A stretch of 64,000 nt of DNA from Ottelia alismoides (GCA_037367405.1 JAZKJV010006944.1:682001-746000), one strand, 5' to 3'; shown: positions 11,205-24,502, counted from the stretch's first letter. Notes: generated by a model from the letters alone, not told the origin. Made by a program: numbers and translations.

Positions 11205-14200
11205 GTTTTATTGTAGGTGGGTAATCAAAATCAATCAAGAAAATAACCTTAATTAAATTATTCAATTTTAATAAGAGTGGTTTTTATGTTGGTTTTACTT
11301 GGGAAAATCCCGATGTTGAACTCAAGGAAACAAAGGAACAACTTAGAATTATGTCTATCGAATTTCATGCATAATATTCGAGGCGATATTTTTGTTGGTA
11401 TTTTTTATGCAATGTTTGAAATGGAAATGCAAATGTGACCAATTTTAAAGACTACAAAATAAATAACAACCAAATCTGGTCCAAAAATTACGAAACTTGG
11501 ATTATATATTAATAATGATAAATTGAACATATTGTATATTTTTTGGAATTTTCTGATGCAAGATAAGTATTTAATGAATTAATGAATGCAAACTATGCGT
11601 TTTTAATAACTAATTATAATACATATTAAAAATACTTATTTTTAGAAAATAAATTAATGTAATATACTAGAAAAATCTTAAACCCTAAAAATGACGAGTT
11701 AAATACCTATTAAAAATCAATTACTGAAATGTACAAAATAATTTTTAGCAAGCAAACTATGCATACAAATGCAATTCTTTTTGGGCATAATGTTAAATAC
11801 ATTCTACGATTCATGAATTTTTGATAAGTTTTGAGGTTATGTTAATTATTTATAAATTTCAGAGTGTAGAATGGGCAAAATATGCAATTTTGAAAAAGAA
11901 TAATAATTGTTGGATAACCACAACATAGAAAAATCCAACATGTATGCCATAATGTAGAGAATAATCAAAGAACACCATGCTATTTTTTAATAATAAAAAT
12001 GATACCATTTAGAGGTTTAAAATTATCAAAAAAACCAAGGTTCTAATTGCAAATACAATCATAAAATAACATAACTAGGTTATAAAAAAGGACTAAAGAT
12101 CGATTACCATGCCCACAGAGGGGTGTCTCTGCAAAATTTCAAAGAGGACACATGAAGGCACGTGACCCTCTATTCGGTTGGGAGTGGCTACAAATAATGG
12201 GTAACTGCGATGGGTCCATGCAAAAGTCCCCCCCCCCCGCATGTGCACCTCACGTGGGAGGGTCTCAGGTCTTGAACTTGGTGACTCGCGGTCTTAATCG
12301 CTGGAGGATAGTGGTTTCTCTGAGTGTGGTTGGCTGGTATTGTTGTTGTGCATGAAGCAGAAGGGAATGGTTGGGAAGAGAAGGGTCCCACAATTAGAGG
12401 AGTTGGCTAGAGATGAACAGAGCAAGGGTGATGGCTCTTGTTGGTGCAACTATCGATGATGATATGGGAAGCGAAGCCCCCAAATGTTGGTGTCAATGAT
12501 TATCTGGGACTCTACTGCGCATATGACTAGTAGGGTCGAGGAGGATGAAGGGTAAAGACCAGTCTCATTCATATGCTGGAGTCATCGATGAAGAATCAAC
12601 AAGTCTTAGAGTGTGGGAGTTTCAGTGGTGTAGTGTGGACGTGAAGAAGGTGTATTGAGAGGAGGAGGTGGAGTGCATCGGTGTGAGTGTGTCCAGGAGA
12701 GGTTGATGCTCCTAGAGATGGAGGGTGAGGGAAGTACGGGGATACGAGATTGTGCAGTGGATTAGATCGTTAATGAAGAGGGGACTAAGTAGGTAGATGG
12801 TAAAGCTGGGGAAGATGTGAGCACGACGTAGGGTGCAGGCCGCTACGGAAGAGCAGATGTAGCGAAGGTGATAACGATGGTTGCATTGACGACTGGAATC
12901 GCTGCAGCAAAGCAGCCATGACAGAGGAGGTCTACACCGACCTTGAGAAGATCGGATCTCACTGAGGATGGTGGAGGAGGAGACTCTATCACCATTGTCT
13001 ACTCGTAGTTCTTTGGGGACTATCAATAGATGATGGAGAAGAGGGGTGGTAATGGTGGTTATATAGGGTGAGAGTGCTGGAGACGATCGACTAAATGGGG
13101 CAGGGGATGGTTAATGAGATATGCAGTGGCGTAACGAGTTATACAAAGTAGAATCGGAGATGGCGACTAATCGATCCTTGTGATGGAGGTGATTTGGAAT
13201 GGAGATCGGAGATGGGTTGTGGTGGCGAGGAGATATTAGGGGGGATTCAATTGGGATCTGATAGAGATCGGACAAGGGGGATACGTGGGTGTGATTGGAA
13301 GAAGGCGACTCATTGCAGTTTGTCGGATATGAAAGGTAGGAGGTGATTGGCGGTTGTTGGCCAAAATGGAAAGGGAAGAGGTAGAAGAGGCAGTGGCCAT
13401 AGTGGGGGTGGCACCACTGATTCTGAAATGGGAAAGGTGGAGGGAGATGCACGTGCAGGGCACGTGTGTTACACATACGGGGGTCCTTTTTTTATTTTTT
13501 GAATTTTTTTATTAAATTAATATATAAATCACAAAAATGGGTGACACAAGGTGGCTCCAGGTGTGGCCATGTGTTAGCCCAAAAAAAATCAGAAAAAACA
13601 AATATAAAGAAAAATCCAGAATAAGCTGCAAACAACCTTAGATTGAAAATTTTTCTTCACAAAATTGCTCCTCTCAATGTGATCTACAAATTTCATGAAA
13701 GGTCCAGAACCAAAATTTTCAATTGCATAAAATGATTCTTTTGGGTACTCTATGTACATATAATACCTTGATTTTTTTAATTTTTTGTCATTTTAAAATG
13801 AGATATAAATCAAAGAAAAATATGATCAAATTAAATAAAAATATCTACACATTAATCTATTTTTTGGATTTTTAATAATTAAAAAAATTTTAAAATATGA
13901 GAAACATGATTTTTGTGCAGGCAATCGTTAAAGATTCGGACTTAGTTAGTTTCTTTAATTTCAAGCTCATTTTGGATTTGGATTTTTGCATATTTTAATA
14001 AAAATTTTATCAACAAAGATAGCAAATTAAAAATAAATAAAATAAATTGAGTCAATATTTTACATAAAATAAGATCAAAAATCGTTAAAATACACAATGT
14101 ACAATAGAGGCCCAAAACCCAATTTTCACATATAAGCTATGATTCACTTTAACTTGGTATTATTTTGAAGGTAATTGAACATGTATTAGTTCAAAAGTGA

Positions 14201-14583
14201 ATAGGATCAAATCAGACAATGCTTGAGGAACTTATGAGCATTTTAGTCATATTTTCCTGAAGTTAGGCTTTGAGTTTATTGTCCACTTATTTATGTTAGC
14301 AATTTTTTTATTTTTTTATTCTTGTTAGTAGTATGTACACAATGGAAGTGGTTTCATTTCATTTAGAGTTAGCATGAATTAGTTAAAAATAAGGGAAGTT
14401 AGCTTATTTTACAAGTCAAATGAGTTGGAATCTTGGCATCTTATTTCATTTATGAGTGATTAAATGCAATTTTTATTTATACATGAACGAGTACTTAATA
14501 TGTAGAATAGTGGATAAAATAGGGAGGAATTTTGAGGAACTAAGCTTAATTAATGTCTATTACAGTGATGAAACTGAAATTCA
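11205..14583 (-). mobile_element. E2: 3' LTR of a minus-strand Athila-like element
   Basis: This is an LTR of about 3.4 kb, read on the minus strand. Its start (plus-strand right end, ...aattca at 14583) is preceded in the sense strand by a polypurine tract (aagtataggggatgg). Its end near 11205 is placed by alignment with the E4 and E5 LTR ends (27615, 53467) and may be off by 20 bases or so. Shared landmarks with the E4 and E5 LTRs include a ggaaacaaaggaacaac block (11326-11342) and an aggggtgtc...ctgc block near 12120. Frames at 12152-13476 are in the GC-richer promoter/leader part of the LTR and are not taken as genes. E2 interrupts E1. Confidence 0.75.
13059..13067 (-). promoter_or_regulatory. 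TATA-like box of E2 LTR
   Basis: On the minus strand the sequence reads cctatataac, followed by a CT-rich, GC-richer leader. It stands at the border between the AT-rich upstream half of the LTR and the GC-rich leader, as do the TATA-like boxes of E3, E5 and E6. No transcript evidence can be seen. Confidence 0.5.
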
Positions 14584-14598
14584 CCATCCCCTATACTT
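14584..14598 (-). promoter_or_regulatory. E2 polypurine tract
   Basis: In sense (minus) the tract reads aagtataggggatgg directly before the LTR start. It has the same core as the tracts of E4 and E5 (30578-30590, 56344-56356). This primer starts plus-strand DNA synthesis in LTR elements. Confidence 0.65.
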
Positions 14599-15901
14599 AA
14601 ACCATGCTCGTCCCAGAGCATCTAAAGAAATGCAATAAGGTGAAATGATATTGGATTCCATACCAAGATCATGAGCAAGAGGTGAAAATGGAGCTAGACC
14701 TGACCTTTGGATTATTAGTTTGGTAGAACTTCTGTGAGAGTAAGGATTTTTAAATAAACAACTTGTAAGTTCTACACATCATTGTCACAGTTTCAGCTCG
14801 AAAGTCATCTTAGATTAATCCCCTCCCCAAAGCATACACCATGAACATTGAACAATTTACTCATGTGTGTGAAATGTTTTAGCTCATCTCATCCAGAATG
14901 TCGAACTACCATGCAAACCCCTTTTTCAATAACTCGTCCATGGGGTGTCAGGTATTTCCGTCTGAGGTATATTGCGTTGTGTTCACAATCAAAATGGGGG
15001 AGAGGAATATAAGAAAGGGAAAAGAACTAGAGGGTGACCAGCATAGTCACCTCTCCTTGTGAAGTTGGCCAGTGTAGCCGGGTCTTCATCATGATTTGCT
15101 AGCCAACTTGAAGCTTGGACATTTTGGTCAAATATTTATTTGGTAGTAGGCTTCTTTTTTGTTTGGATTTTTGGTTGCACTTCCTTGTATCTTGTTTTGC
15201 CACTACGGATATGGAATTTTAGGATATTATAAAAAATTGTGCCTAGTCGTCCATCCCTCATCCGAAGATTTATTTGAACCCATACTCCCTTATTTAGATG
15301 TCCATGCTACTAGAAAAGAGACCCTCAAAGTCTTTCAACACCCATCTAAGTTGTGTTGTGCATTGTACAAGAGTTTAAATTGATTCCCTATTCCAGAGTC
15401 GTACCCAAAATGTAGAGACCAGTTTAGACACTAAGAGTCAAAATCTTGCACATTTTCACGTGGAACTCGAAGAATTATGTCCAAGACCTGAAGCTTTTAA
15501 AATTGTCTTTATCATTGAAATTCCTCTGAAAATTAGGTAGATTAATGTCAAGTCTAGATCATCCCGATTTTTGCTCATAACTAGGTTCAGAACCCATGGG
15601 CTTTTCACAAATGCAAATACATGTAATGCTAGATTAAGTGCAAATGTGTGGAATGCAGAAAAATTTGTTGGGACTTCTTTCTTTTTGTCCTTTTTTTCCG
15701 CAAGATTTTTTAATTTTTTATTATTTTTTTGGTGCAAAACTAAATAAGAAGCCATTTTCAAAAAAATCTTTGTTAGATAAAACTGGACACAGTTAGTGTT
15801 AGTTGCAAAAGTTTTTTAAGTTAGTTACCGATCATGTAAATACATATAGACTTACGCGAAAGTACGAGCAATGGGTAAAATATATACATAATACATATAC
15901 A

Positions 15902-16148
15902 CCCTATATACTTAGCGAGTGCTACGTCCTCAGAGAACAAGAAGCGTAGAAAAGACATAGCTCCGTCCAAGTGTAAGAGAGTAAAAAAGAATAAAAGAAT
16001 AAAAACAGAAGTCGGCCTGCCCCTATACATAGGTTGTGAAAAGTTAAAGTATAGAAGAAGGGAGAAATGAGGCAGATAGGGGATGAAGACAGTATATATA
16101 GTGGGCATCGGGTCCCCCTACACTCACGCTCAGGTTAGCCAAAGTACA
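15902..16148 (-). repeat. E2 3' hairpin array, LTR-proximal three members
   Basis: Three inverted repeats lie at 15902-15978 (the long one), 16021-16054 and 16117-16148, spaced about 119 and 96 bases. A fourth member would start at about 16216. It is cut by the E7 insertion, and its other arm is at 26600-26629 (cataattacgccttgtcctaag...). Arms are partly decayed. The long hairpin keeps cttagcgagtgctacgtc and gacatagctccgtccaag as arms. Confidence 0.7.
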
Positions 16149-16220
16149 GAAGAAGGGTGTAAATGGGACGATCGAGAGAAGTAGTGGGTGAGGAAAGTGG
16201 TATATACAGATGGCGTCCCC

Positions 16221-18745
16221 TCCGAAGGATATGAGGAATCCTCAAGCGCATTACAAAAGCATGATGATCGCATCTCATGCAATCGGGGTGACTAGTCGCA
16301 CTAGTCGCTTGGTGCAGCAGAATTTAAAAATTTTAAATCATGAGATGAAACCAAATGATCACAAGAACGTTTCATGGATCGTTTCATCTCACCATAAAGT
16401 ATTAGAAATACCTATCGAAGCATGGTTGCGATCACTAGATCACTAAAGTAAGAGATCCTCCTGACTCAAGTCCAATCTACAAAGATGGCACTTGCGGGCG
16501 CGATGATGGGACACATGCTTCCCGCAATCCTCGATGAATATCCAAGCCTTGAATTTCTTGATTTCATCCAACGAAATCCAACATCTCCTTCTACAGCAAG
16601 AAGCCCCTAAGAAGATAGAGATTCACGAGCAATCGAAGCGACAACACGAAGGCGTAGATGCGATTGCTATTCCCTCAAGATCATAAGGTGGATGTCCACC
16701 TTTAGACAGAATGAGAGATGAGAACGAGAGTAGACGTGTACTATACATATATCTTCAAGGGTCTAGGGATGCCCTCTTTATATACTAGTTTGGGAGTCCA
16801 TGGATCACAATCTAGGGCATACACAATATCAATGGTTAGATTAATATGTGTCTTTATTTAATGGCCACGATCATTGTTGTTCAAAAGCAACCACATATTA
16901 ATTTATGTTAAATTAACTATATGTTGCATTATCATCCACATAATTTAATTAAATAAAATAAATTATCACAAGATATATGATAATAATTAAAAAGGGATAA
17001 TAATCCACCCTAAAATCATGGGGTGTCACCCATGACCAATTAATGGGTGATGCCACCTCATTTTGGTGGTGGATTATCTCATTTTTATCTTATCACATTA
17101 TCTCTCAATTATTTGTAACAACATTTATTGCAAAATTATCCACTAAATTAATTCCAAATTAATTAGTGAATATTACAATCATGCCATTGAAAATATGTGA
17201 ATCACATTCACAACCCAAACAAAAATGTAAATTACATTTCCAATTAATTGCTTAATGTGAATCCAATCCACATTAACAACTAACAAATGCCATTTACAAA
17301 AATACTCTCTCTCTAATATATTATAAATCATATTTATAATATATATATATACTATGGATAGCACTATCCACAATTTGCGTTTCCTTGATAATTAAATCCC
17401 ATTTAATTATCTTGTATAATCATTCTCACAATATGAATCCTATTAATATTGTTCTTGATAATTAAATCTCATTTAATTATCAACATCTAGTTGCTTGGAT
17501 ACAGAATTCATCGAAGGAATTATTCTTGAACTCCTTCATGAATAATGTGCTTTCTCCGTAGATACTTGGAGATAAGGACATGGCGATTGTATTGTTCCAC
17601 GTATAGTGACTTGGATGTTGAGATATCATCTCAAATACAGATCTCACGGACCTCCCACAAATGCTTGATTAAATCAAGACCGCAAATATAATCTTCTCAT
17701 TTCATCTAAATCTCATTCAGACCAATGTCCAACACTTGGACCAAGACCAGATTGCTTCTCTACTAACAGGAGCCACTAAAATCTAAACCTGTTTCATCAC
17801 ACCCTCATAATGGAAGCGTCATGGTTATACAATCGTTTATGATCACATCACCCTCGGGTATTCCAAATACCTGTACATCCGGCATACTGGAAGACCTATG
17901 ATCAACCTGAAGATGTAGATCAATTTTACATTTTCTTCTTCAGGGTTTGATCACCAAGTTTCTCAATCTTGGTCATTTGGGAATTGGTATCAATCATATG
18001 TTTTCCCAAAGCATATATCATACCTTCAAATTCTTGTCATACTTCCAAAGCACGACGACCACGCATGGAATTTGATCGGTCCCAATACCTCATGAGTGAG
18101 CTCATGTCTTCCAGTTCATAAGTGAACATGTATGATCGCTTTGAGAGATCATATTACTCATATGCCCTTACATGCACACCACCTCGCTAGTGTATAGACC
18201 TTGGTTAGGTCATCAACCTATTGGTCTGCCTACATACTCAGATATATAGTAACACATCTATCTCCGGTCAGAGGATCTGTACCTATGCTGTGACAATATT
18301 CAACATAGACTTAGGTTATCTTGATCTCGTGAAGTCAACCCGTTAACCTAACTAATCTGACACCTTCGAATCATTATTCCCATGCAGGGGACCTGCATCA
18401 AGAGGTCGGTTAGATATCAGCCTTTGTGAGAAAGGATTGCCACCTCCTCCTCGAGATGTAGATCATCTCTTAATAATCATTTGATGGTACTTGATGAGTT
18501 ATCTATCTATCTCCTTAGATATTCATCCAAACACCAACCTCTATGATTCATTTAATGAATCAACAGCGATATGATCATCAAGATGGCCATGTTACGTAAT
18601 CCTAATTGTACAGAGGGACCTAGTGCATTCATTCATTTAATTTCAGAAAGGGAGTGAAACAATCAATAACTTGTATTGATAAAACGTATATATTATAATG
18701 ACATTTATTGTAAGAATTGTTCGCCTGGGGTTTACATGTCCAACA
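16221..18745 (-). repeat. E7 3' LTR
   Basis: This is a 2525-base LTR. In sense it starts TGTTGGACATGTAAACCCC (plus-strand right end 18745) and ends near ...CATATCCTTCGG at the left. The terminal CA has changed and one or two bases are added, so the left edge is uncertain by 2 bases. A minus-strand TATA-like tatataaag is near 16777-16785. Tandem-like AT-rich blocks with attaaatctcatttaattat recur at 17390-17490. Confidence 0.9.
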
Positions 18746-18756
18746 ATCTCCCACTA
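18746..18756 (-). promoter_or_regulatory. E7 polypurine tract
   Basis: In sense it reads agtgggagat directly before the LTR start TGTT, the usual copia arrangement (gtgggagattgtt). It primes plus-strand DNA synthesis. Confidence 0.8.
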
Positions 18757-18949
18757 CACCTCAGAACCATTCATGTACAATCCGTAAACCCATACTCATT
18801 ACATGCTGGTCGAAAACCTTTTGTGTCAGAGGTTTGTTAAGAGGATCATCAACGTTGTCGGCAGAGGCCACCTTGATGGTGATGATATCACCACGCTTTT
18901 GAATCTTCCGGATGATGTGGTATTTCCTTTCCATGTGCTTGCTCTTTTG

Positions 18950-19339
18950 ATGCCATCTAGGTTCCTTTGCCTAGGCAATGTCTCATGTGTTATCGCAGAG
19001 TAACGGGAGGGGAGTATCAGTGGAAACTACGACAAGCTCCAAAATAAACTTACGCAACCACACCACCTCCTTTGCAACATCCGATTTGGCAATGTATTCG
19101 GCTTCTGTTGTTGAATCTGCCATAGTGTCCTGCTTCTTGCTTCTCCTGCTCACAACACCACCGTTCAACAGGAATACAAACCATGATGTCGACTTTCGAT
19201 CATCAATATCTGACTGAAAGTCTGAATTATATCCCAGGACTTGGAGATCACCATCTCCATAGACCAAGATGTAATATTGCGTCCGTCTTAAATATTTGGA
19301 TATGTTCTTTATTGCATTCCAGTGTTGCTCTCCATAGCA
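18950..19339 (-). pseudogene. E7 RNase H
   Basis: This is the copia RNase H at the pol C-terminus. Motifs in sense: GYNSDFQSDIDDRKSTSWFVF (first Asp region, about 19215-19150), TTEAEYIA (Glu, about 19110-19087) and LCDNT (Asp, about 18997-18983). A stop follows in the last block. Open frame 19267-18983 covers the core. The usual Ser-Ala after CDN is changed. It sits in the same frame as the preceding RT part. Confidence 0.87.
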
Positions 19340-20500
19340 GGATTGTTAACGACTTACCACTCACACTGCCTGGCAGATGTCTGGCCTAGTGCACATCATT
19401 GCATATATTAAGCTTCCTACAGCTGATGCATATGGGCATCTAGCCTTGGTCTTCTTTTCCTCAACACTTTGAGGAGCCATCCCTTTAGACAGATGGATAC
19501 CATGTCTTAAGGGGAGGAATCCTTTCTTGGAACGATCCATACATAATCGTTCAAGAATCTTCTTAATGTATCCTTGTTGTGATAATCGCAATATCCTCTT
19601 TTCTCAGTTTCTGAACAGTTTAAGGGCTAAGATGTAAGAGGGTTCTTCAAGACCTTTCATCTCGAAGGTATGGGATAGCCAAATTTTCACACTGGTCATC
19701 ATTCATGTATCATTCCCAATGATAAGGATATCATCTACGTACACACAAGATGTAAAGCATGATGAACACAATGACGCTCCCACTAAGCTTCTTGTACACA
19801 CAAGGTTCATCAAGATTCTGCACAAAATCTTAACTCTTTATGGTTTCGTCAAATCTAATGTTCCAACTACGAGAATCTTGTTTGAGCCTATAGATGGATT
19901 TCTTTATCTTGCATACTTTTCCACCCTCAACTATGAAGCCTTAGGGATGCTCCATATAGATATCCTCCTTGAGGTATCCATTGAGGAACGTAGTCTTGGC
20001 ATCCATCTGCTAGATGTCGTAGTCAAAAGATGCAGCTATAGATAGCTGTGTCCTGATGGACTTAAGCATAGCCACAGGAGAGAACGTCTCATCGTAGTCG
20101 ATGCCTTCTCTCTGTGTGTAGCCCTTGGCTACGAGCTGTGCTTTGAAAGTCTCTACTTTCCCATTTGGTCCCCTATTTCTCTTGAAGATCCATTTACATC
20201 CAATGGGTTTTACCCCTTTAGGTGGATCCTCTAGGGTCCATACACCATTCTTATGCATGGAGTCAATTTTTGACTTCATTGCTAGCATCCATCTATCCAT
20301 GCCATGATCCGCAAGTGCTTCATCAAATGAAGTAGTTTCATTGTCAATCTCACTTGACACATGGAATCCATACCTTTCAGGTGGTGCAACCACCCTTGAA
20401 CTCCTTCGAAGAGGTATGGGTGTTTCATCTTTATTTATCTCTTCAGTTTCTAGTTCAGGAATCTCATAATCCTCAGGGGATTTAATGAGTTCCTCTACTT
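19340..20500 (-). pseudogene. E7 reverse transcriptase
   Basis: This is a copia RT. Blocks in sense: WTLEDPPKGVKPIGCKWIFK then KAQLVAKGYTQREGIDYDETF (about 20260-20090), VAMLKSIRTQLSIAA, a stop (in the DYDI.QMDAKT block, end at 20010; a Trp codon is usual there), QMDAKTTFLNG, then the catalytic YVDD (19741-19730, intact) and later RPDICQAV (about 19384-19361). The part before 20010 and the YVDD part are in different frames, so there is at least one indel between them besides the stop. The RT is therefore not expressed whole, although its active-site residues remain. Confidence 0.9.
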
Positions 20501-21600
20501 CATTTCTGTCTTGACCTTTAAGGAAATCATCCTCAAGAAAAAGAAATTTTACATCTCTAGAGACAAAAACCTTTTGGGTCTCAGGGTTATAAAGCTGATA
20601 TCCAATACCATCTTTAACGTACCCAATGATGTAACACTCACAAGTGCGAGAATATATCTTACTTGCGTCCACATTCTTCGCATGGACCAAGCAACCCCAA
20701 ACCCTCAAGTGTTTAACACTAGGCTTGATACCATACCATAGCTCGTGAGGAGTCTTGGGTATAGATTTTCTATGAATCCTGTTCAGGATATATATTGCAG
20801 TCTCTACTGCATATCCCCAGAAACTAAGAGGTAAACGTGCTTTGCTCATCATTGAACGAACCATGTCCATGATGGTCCTATTGCATCTTTCAGCAATACC
20901 ATTAAGTTGGGTAGTTCCAGGGGGAGTGCAATTGGAGACAATTCCATTCTCTTTAAGATATTCCTTTAATAAATCTGAGTGGTACTCGCCACCTCGGTCA
21001 GATTGAATCCGTTTAATCTTCCTATCGGTTTGGTTCTAAACCAAAACCTTAAACTCTTTGAACTTTTCAAAGGTTTCAGATTTATGATGTAGTAGGAAGA
21101 TAAATCCGTATCACGAATGGTCATCAATAAACGTCAAATAATATCGACATCCATTTCGAATCGCAGTACTGAAGGGACCACATACATCGGTATGTATTAG
21201 GTCAATAATACCATCACATCTCTTAACCTTGTTACGGAAAGGCATCCTAGTCATTTTACCTCGAATGCAATGTTCACAGGTAGGTAAATATTGAACCTGT
21301 AGAAAACCTAAAGGTCCATCCTTTATCAATCTATTGATCCTATTAACAGATAAATGACCAAGCCTTTGATGCCAAATCATATTCGAATGATTTCCATTCT
21401 CCCTGGATCTTTTAGGGTTTTTATTATTAGTGGTAGTGACATTCATGACACATTCATCAATGCACAATTCATAGAGTCCAGCAGAAGTCAGAACACCATC
21501 CGCAATAAATTTATCATATTGATTAATGACTAACTTATTGCAGAAAAGGAAGGAGTATCCATATCTAACAAGCTTAGATACATATGTCAAGTTCCTCCTG
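20501..21600 (-). pseudogene. E7 integrase
   Basis: This is a copia integrase. The gag-pre-integrase zinc finger is visible as WHQRLGH then CEHC (about 21374-21260). The catalytic triad is intact: D in HTDVCGPF (21188-21186), D in SDRGGEY (20999-20997) and E in NGIAERCNRT (20891-20889). The second Asp and the Glu are exactly 35 residues apart. A stop at about 21110 sits where an Arg (CGA to TGA) is usual, and a second is near 21040 (V.NQTD). Both look like C-to-T changes of methylated DNA. The C-terminal part (20870-20500) has the WGCLVHAKN and VFVSRDVKF blocks, then an acidic linker to RT. Confidence 0.9.
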
Positions 21601-21889
21601 ACTTCAGGTACATAAAGAAAGTCTTTAAGTACTAAGACTCGACCACTAGATAACGATAGTCGGCAGGTCCGATTGCGACTGTTGCAACACTTGCATCAGA
21701 TCCCATCTGGATGACTATCTCCCCTTGTTCCAGATTCCTAGTTTCCTGAAACAAATGCAACGAATTGCATACATGAACAGAAGCACCAACATCTACAACC
21801 CAACTTCCTTCTCGTTCAACGAGAAAACTAGTTTTAATGATGAAAGTAGATTTCATACCTGTTGGGGCTTTACCTTTGTCAACTGACTT
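21601..21889 (-). pseudogene. E7 protease
   Basis: The copia aspartic protease lies downstream of the zinc knuckle and is recognised by WVVDVGASVHVC (about 21802-21770). The active-site triplet is D-V-G at 21793-21785, while the family has D-S-G or D-T-G, so catalysis is doubtful. The gag-protease frame ends with a stop at about 21632, and the following integrase is in another frame. The protease would have cut the polyprotein. Confidence 0.8.
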
Positions 21890-22696
21890 CAGGTATTCTG
21901 GGCAGTTACGCTGCCAGTGCCCCAGCTTCTTGCAGTGCTGACAGACATCGGTATTCTTCGATGTAATTAGTGTGGAAGAACTAGAAGATGAACCAACTCC
22001 TTGATTCTTCTTATTTCTCTTCTGGGGTGTGTCCTTCCGAGATCCTTGCTTCTGTCCGCGGTTTCCTATTACTTGTGCGACCATTGCACTAGTAGAGGGG
22101 TCGTCCTTCTTCATTACGTCTTCTGCAGACTTTAGTGCAGCTAACAACCCAACTTTAGTATAATCACCTTTGCTCATGTGATATGACATGACAAAGTTGT
22201 TGAAAGACTTAGGGAGCGACAGGAGAATGAAATCAGCCTGCATTTCAGAATCCATGTTGGCACCCAGGGTTTCCAATTCAGAGAGGTAGCCAAACACTTT
22301 GAGTACATGTTCTCTGACAGAGGTCCCTTTTTGCATCTTGCAGCGAATAAGCTCTTTGATCACATTATAGCGCTGTGTGCGGTTTATGTCACCGAACATT
22401 TCCTTCAGATTCAGCATGATTTCTTGGCAATGGGTCATTTCCACATGCTGCTTTTGAAGCACATTGGACAATGACCCAAGAATATAGCATCTTGCCAAGT
22501 TATGATCTTCATCATATTTCTCATTAAAATATTTATCTTCCGCTATCTTAGGGTTTGATATCTTGTCCTTGGATAGCACATATAAGATGCACTGCGTAGA
22601 AAGTACAAGATCCAAATTTCGGATCCAATCCGAATAATTTGGTTTGGTAAACTAATTGACCTCCAGAAGCCTGCTCATTGGGTTCATGGACTTCAT
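21890..22696 (-). pseudogene. E7 gag with CCHC zinc knuckle
   Basis: The copia capsid protein is of the UBN2-type gag. The likely start ATG is at 22696 (MKSMNPMSRLLEVN), followed by an in-frame stop at 22654-22652. An open stretch follows from 22615. Helical gag core: LARCYILGSLSNVLQ, ELETLGANMDSEMQADFILL and LPKSFNNFVMSYHM. A lysine-rich linker leads to the knuckle CQHCKKLGHWQRNC (C-X2-C-X4-H-X4-C, 21943-21902), which binds RNA. One stop near the N-terminus is the only obvious lesion, so gag is better kept than pol. Confidence 0.9.
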
Positions 22697-24502
22697 TTTT
22701 TGAAATTAAGAATGCACTATATTAGAATATATAAATAATTATATATTCATCTTTAAAACATTTCATTAAGGCATTTTAAATCAAATTTGCCTTGCTATGT
22801 CAACTTTGAAAGATTATTCCCTTATTGTCTTTCAAAGTAAGAGATGTACTTACCACTATATCTCAGGCAAGATCTAGGATCTCCTCTCTATCTTTATCAG
22901 ATCCCAATAATATGAGAACTTGTGACTCGAATGAAGACAAGCGGGAACACAGTTCGTGTTGCAAGTCCAACTTTCATTTCCTAATTTGGTCTTTAACACT
23001 CGGACCCACCACCCCTAAGATGATGTTAACCCATTGTTAATTGAACTAACCATCAACATGCTTAGTAATCGCTATATGCAATACAATATCACCCTAATAA
23101 TACGAGGACTCGATATTGGCGTCACTACGTATATGACCTTACTCTTTCAAGAAGCAAAGAACCCGATCCAAATAAATCGAATACAGGAGCTGTCACTTTG
23201 GACAGGCATCTCCTATATACAATATCGGACGACAGAATCCTATGCCTTGACGGGATACCATGAATGTCACTTATGTGATCCTCCACCTCATATTCAAATT
23301 ATAATATTTAATTATCGTGAATCATATTTACACAAATAATTCTTCCAAGGGAAATACACATCTATTCATAATAGAGTGTTTTTAATTAGATATAATCAAT
23401 TTAATGACATTAAATTTATTACCAATCCAATTTTCAATCAACAAACTTGATTATTACTTGAACAATATATATAATCTCAAAGTACGTATTATTCGAATTT
23501 TAATAATTAGAAAAATACACCTTGATTTCTCCAGTATTATCGAGTCCCTACCCGCTATCATGGACAGTACCGACGGGAGTAGGACGGACCGCAACTGGTG
23601 AGATCCTCTACCCCAACGCTCCCCGACTAGACACCATATCCACCTCAGGAAAGGATAATGCCAAATAGATCATTGTGTACTTTGAGATGCTCATCGGTTT
23701 TTCAACCAAAATTATACCATATAATATTCATCGAAATGATTTCGATAATATTAGAAGGAGATTTGCTAAACAAATCCCCAGTCCTATTCAAGCAAGATGG
23801 TTTTGCATGTAAAAGTTGTCCTACAACTATTGTAGGATAAACTAGAGGTTTTGCATGAAAATAATGTTTGTTGATAATTTCATATCAACCAATTATGATC
23901 AAGATCAACTATCTTATTATCTTGGTTAGCGAAATGTCATTAAATGAAATAATTATCTCTTTAAATATTTCACAAATTTTTATCAATAATCATTTCAGAA
24001 AATTAACAATTAATTTTCATCAACTTATTTGAATGACTATCACAGGGTTCATGATCAAATTTGTCAATTTTCAGCAGTGACCCCTACTTACTAAAATCAA
24101 CATATATTGATCAATTTAAATAAAATTATGCAAAATCAGTTTCTTAAGATTGCTAATTTGATTTATGATGGAACCCAAGTGATTTTTCACGCATTTCTAG
24201 GCGCATCAAAACGTTAATTAACTCATTAATGATGTTTAGATTCCTAGTTCCCGCAACAGTGAATACATACTTATTCAAAGGGCCATATCTTTAGCAAATA
24301 AATTACATAAACTCAGATCCTATGGTTTACTTATTTATTGGAGAACAATATCCAGTTGAATATTTCGTGTTTAGAGTATTTAAACAGTGCCGAAAAAATC
24401 CAATTAAACAGGGGTTCGAAATTTGAAATGCAATGAAACTTTCCCAACCATTTCAAACCCAAGTCGTCCTAGGTTTACGGATCGTATCTAAAACCTTTCT
24501 AA
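22697..24502 (-). other. E7 leader between PBS and gag
   Basis: About 1.8 kb of AT-rich sequence lies between the PBS and the gag start. I see no domain in any frame. Frames at 22825-23040, 23034-23339, 23404-23601 and 23658-23840 (plus) look like chance. The leader is long for a copia element, though long leaders are known in large copia families. Confidence 0.55.

Larger units (their letters stand above)
14584..16220 (-). mobile_element. E2 3' non-coding region
   Basis: This region lies between the E2 LTR and the copia insertion. It holds, from LTR to pol side: the polypurine tract (14584-14598); a block at about 14800-15120 that closely matches E3 at 46680-46985 on the opposite strand; a block at about 15380-15480 matching E3 46260-46380; a T-rich tract (A-rich in sense, about 15660-15760); and the hairpin array. 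The E2/E3 block is not evident in E4 or E5, so E2 and E3 form one subfamily and E4 and E5 another. Frames at 15159-15383, 15456-15761 and 15821-16108 have no recognisable relatives. Confidence 0.75.

Noticed and set aside
12229..12238. Poly-C runs (also near 63628)
   Set aside because: Short homopolymers without flanking structure.
12152..13476. Frames on both strands in the E2 LTR
   Set aside because: They lie in the promoter/leader part of the LTR, with no family resemblance and overlapping frames.
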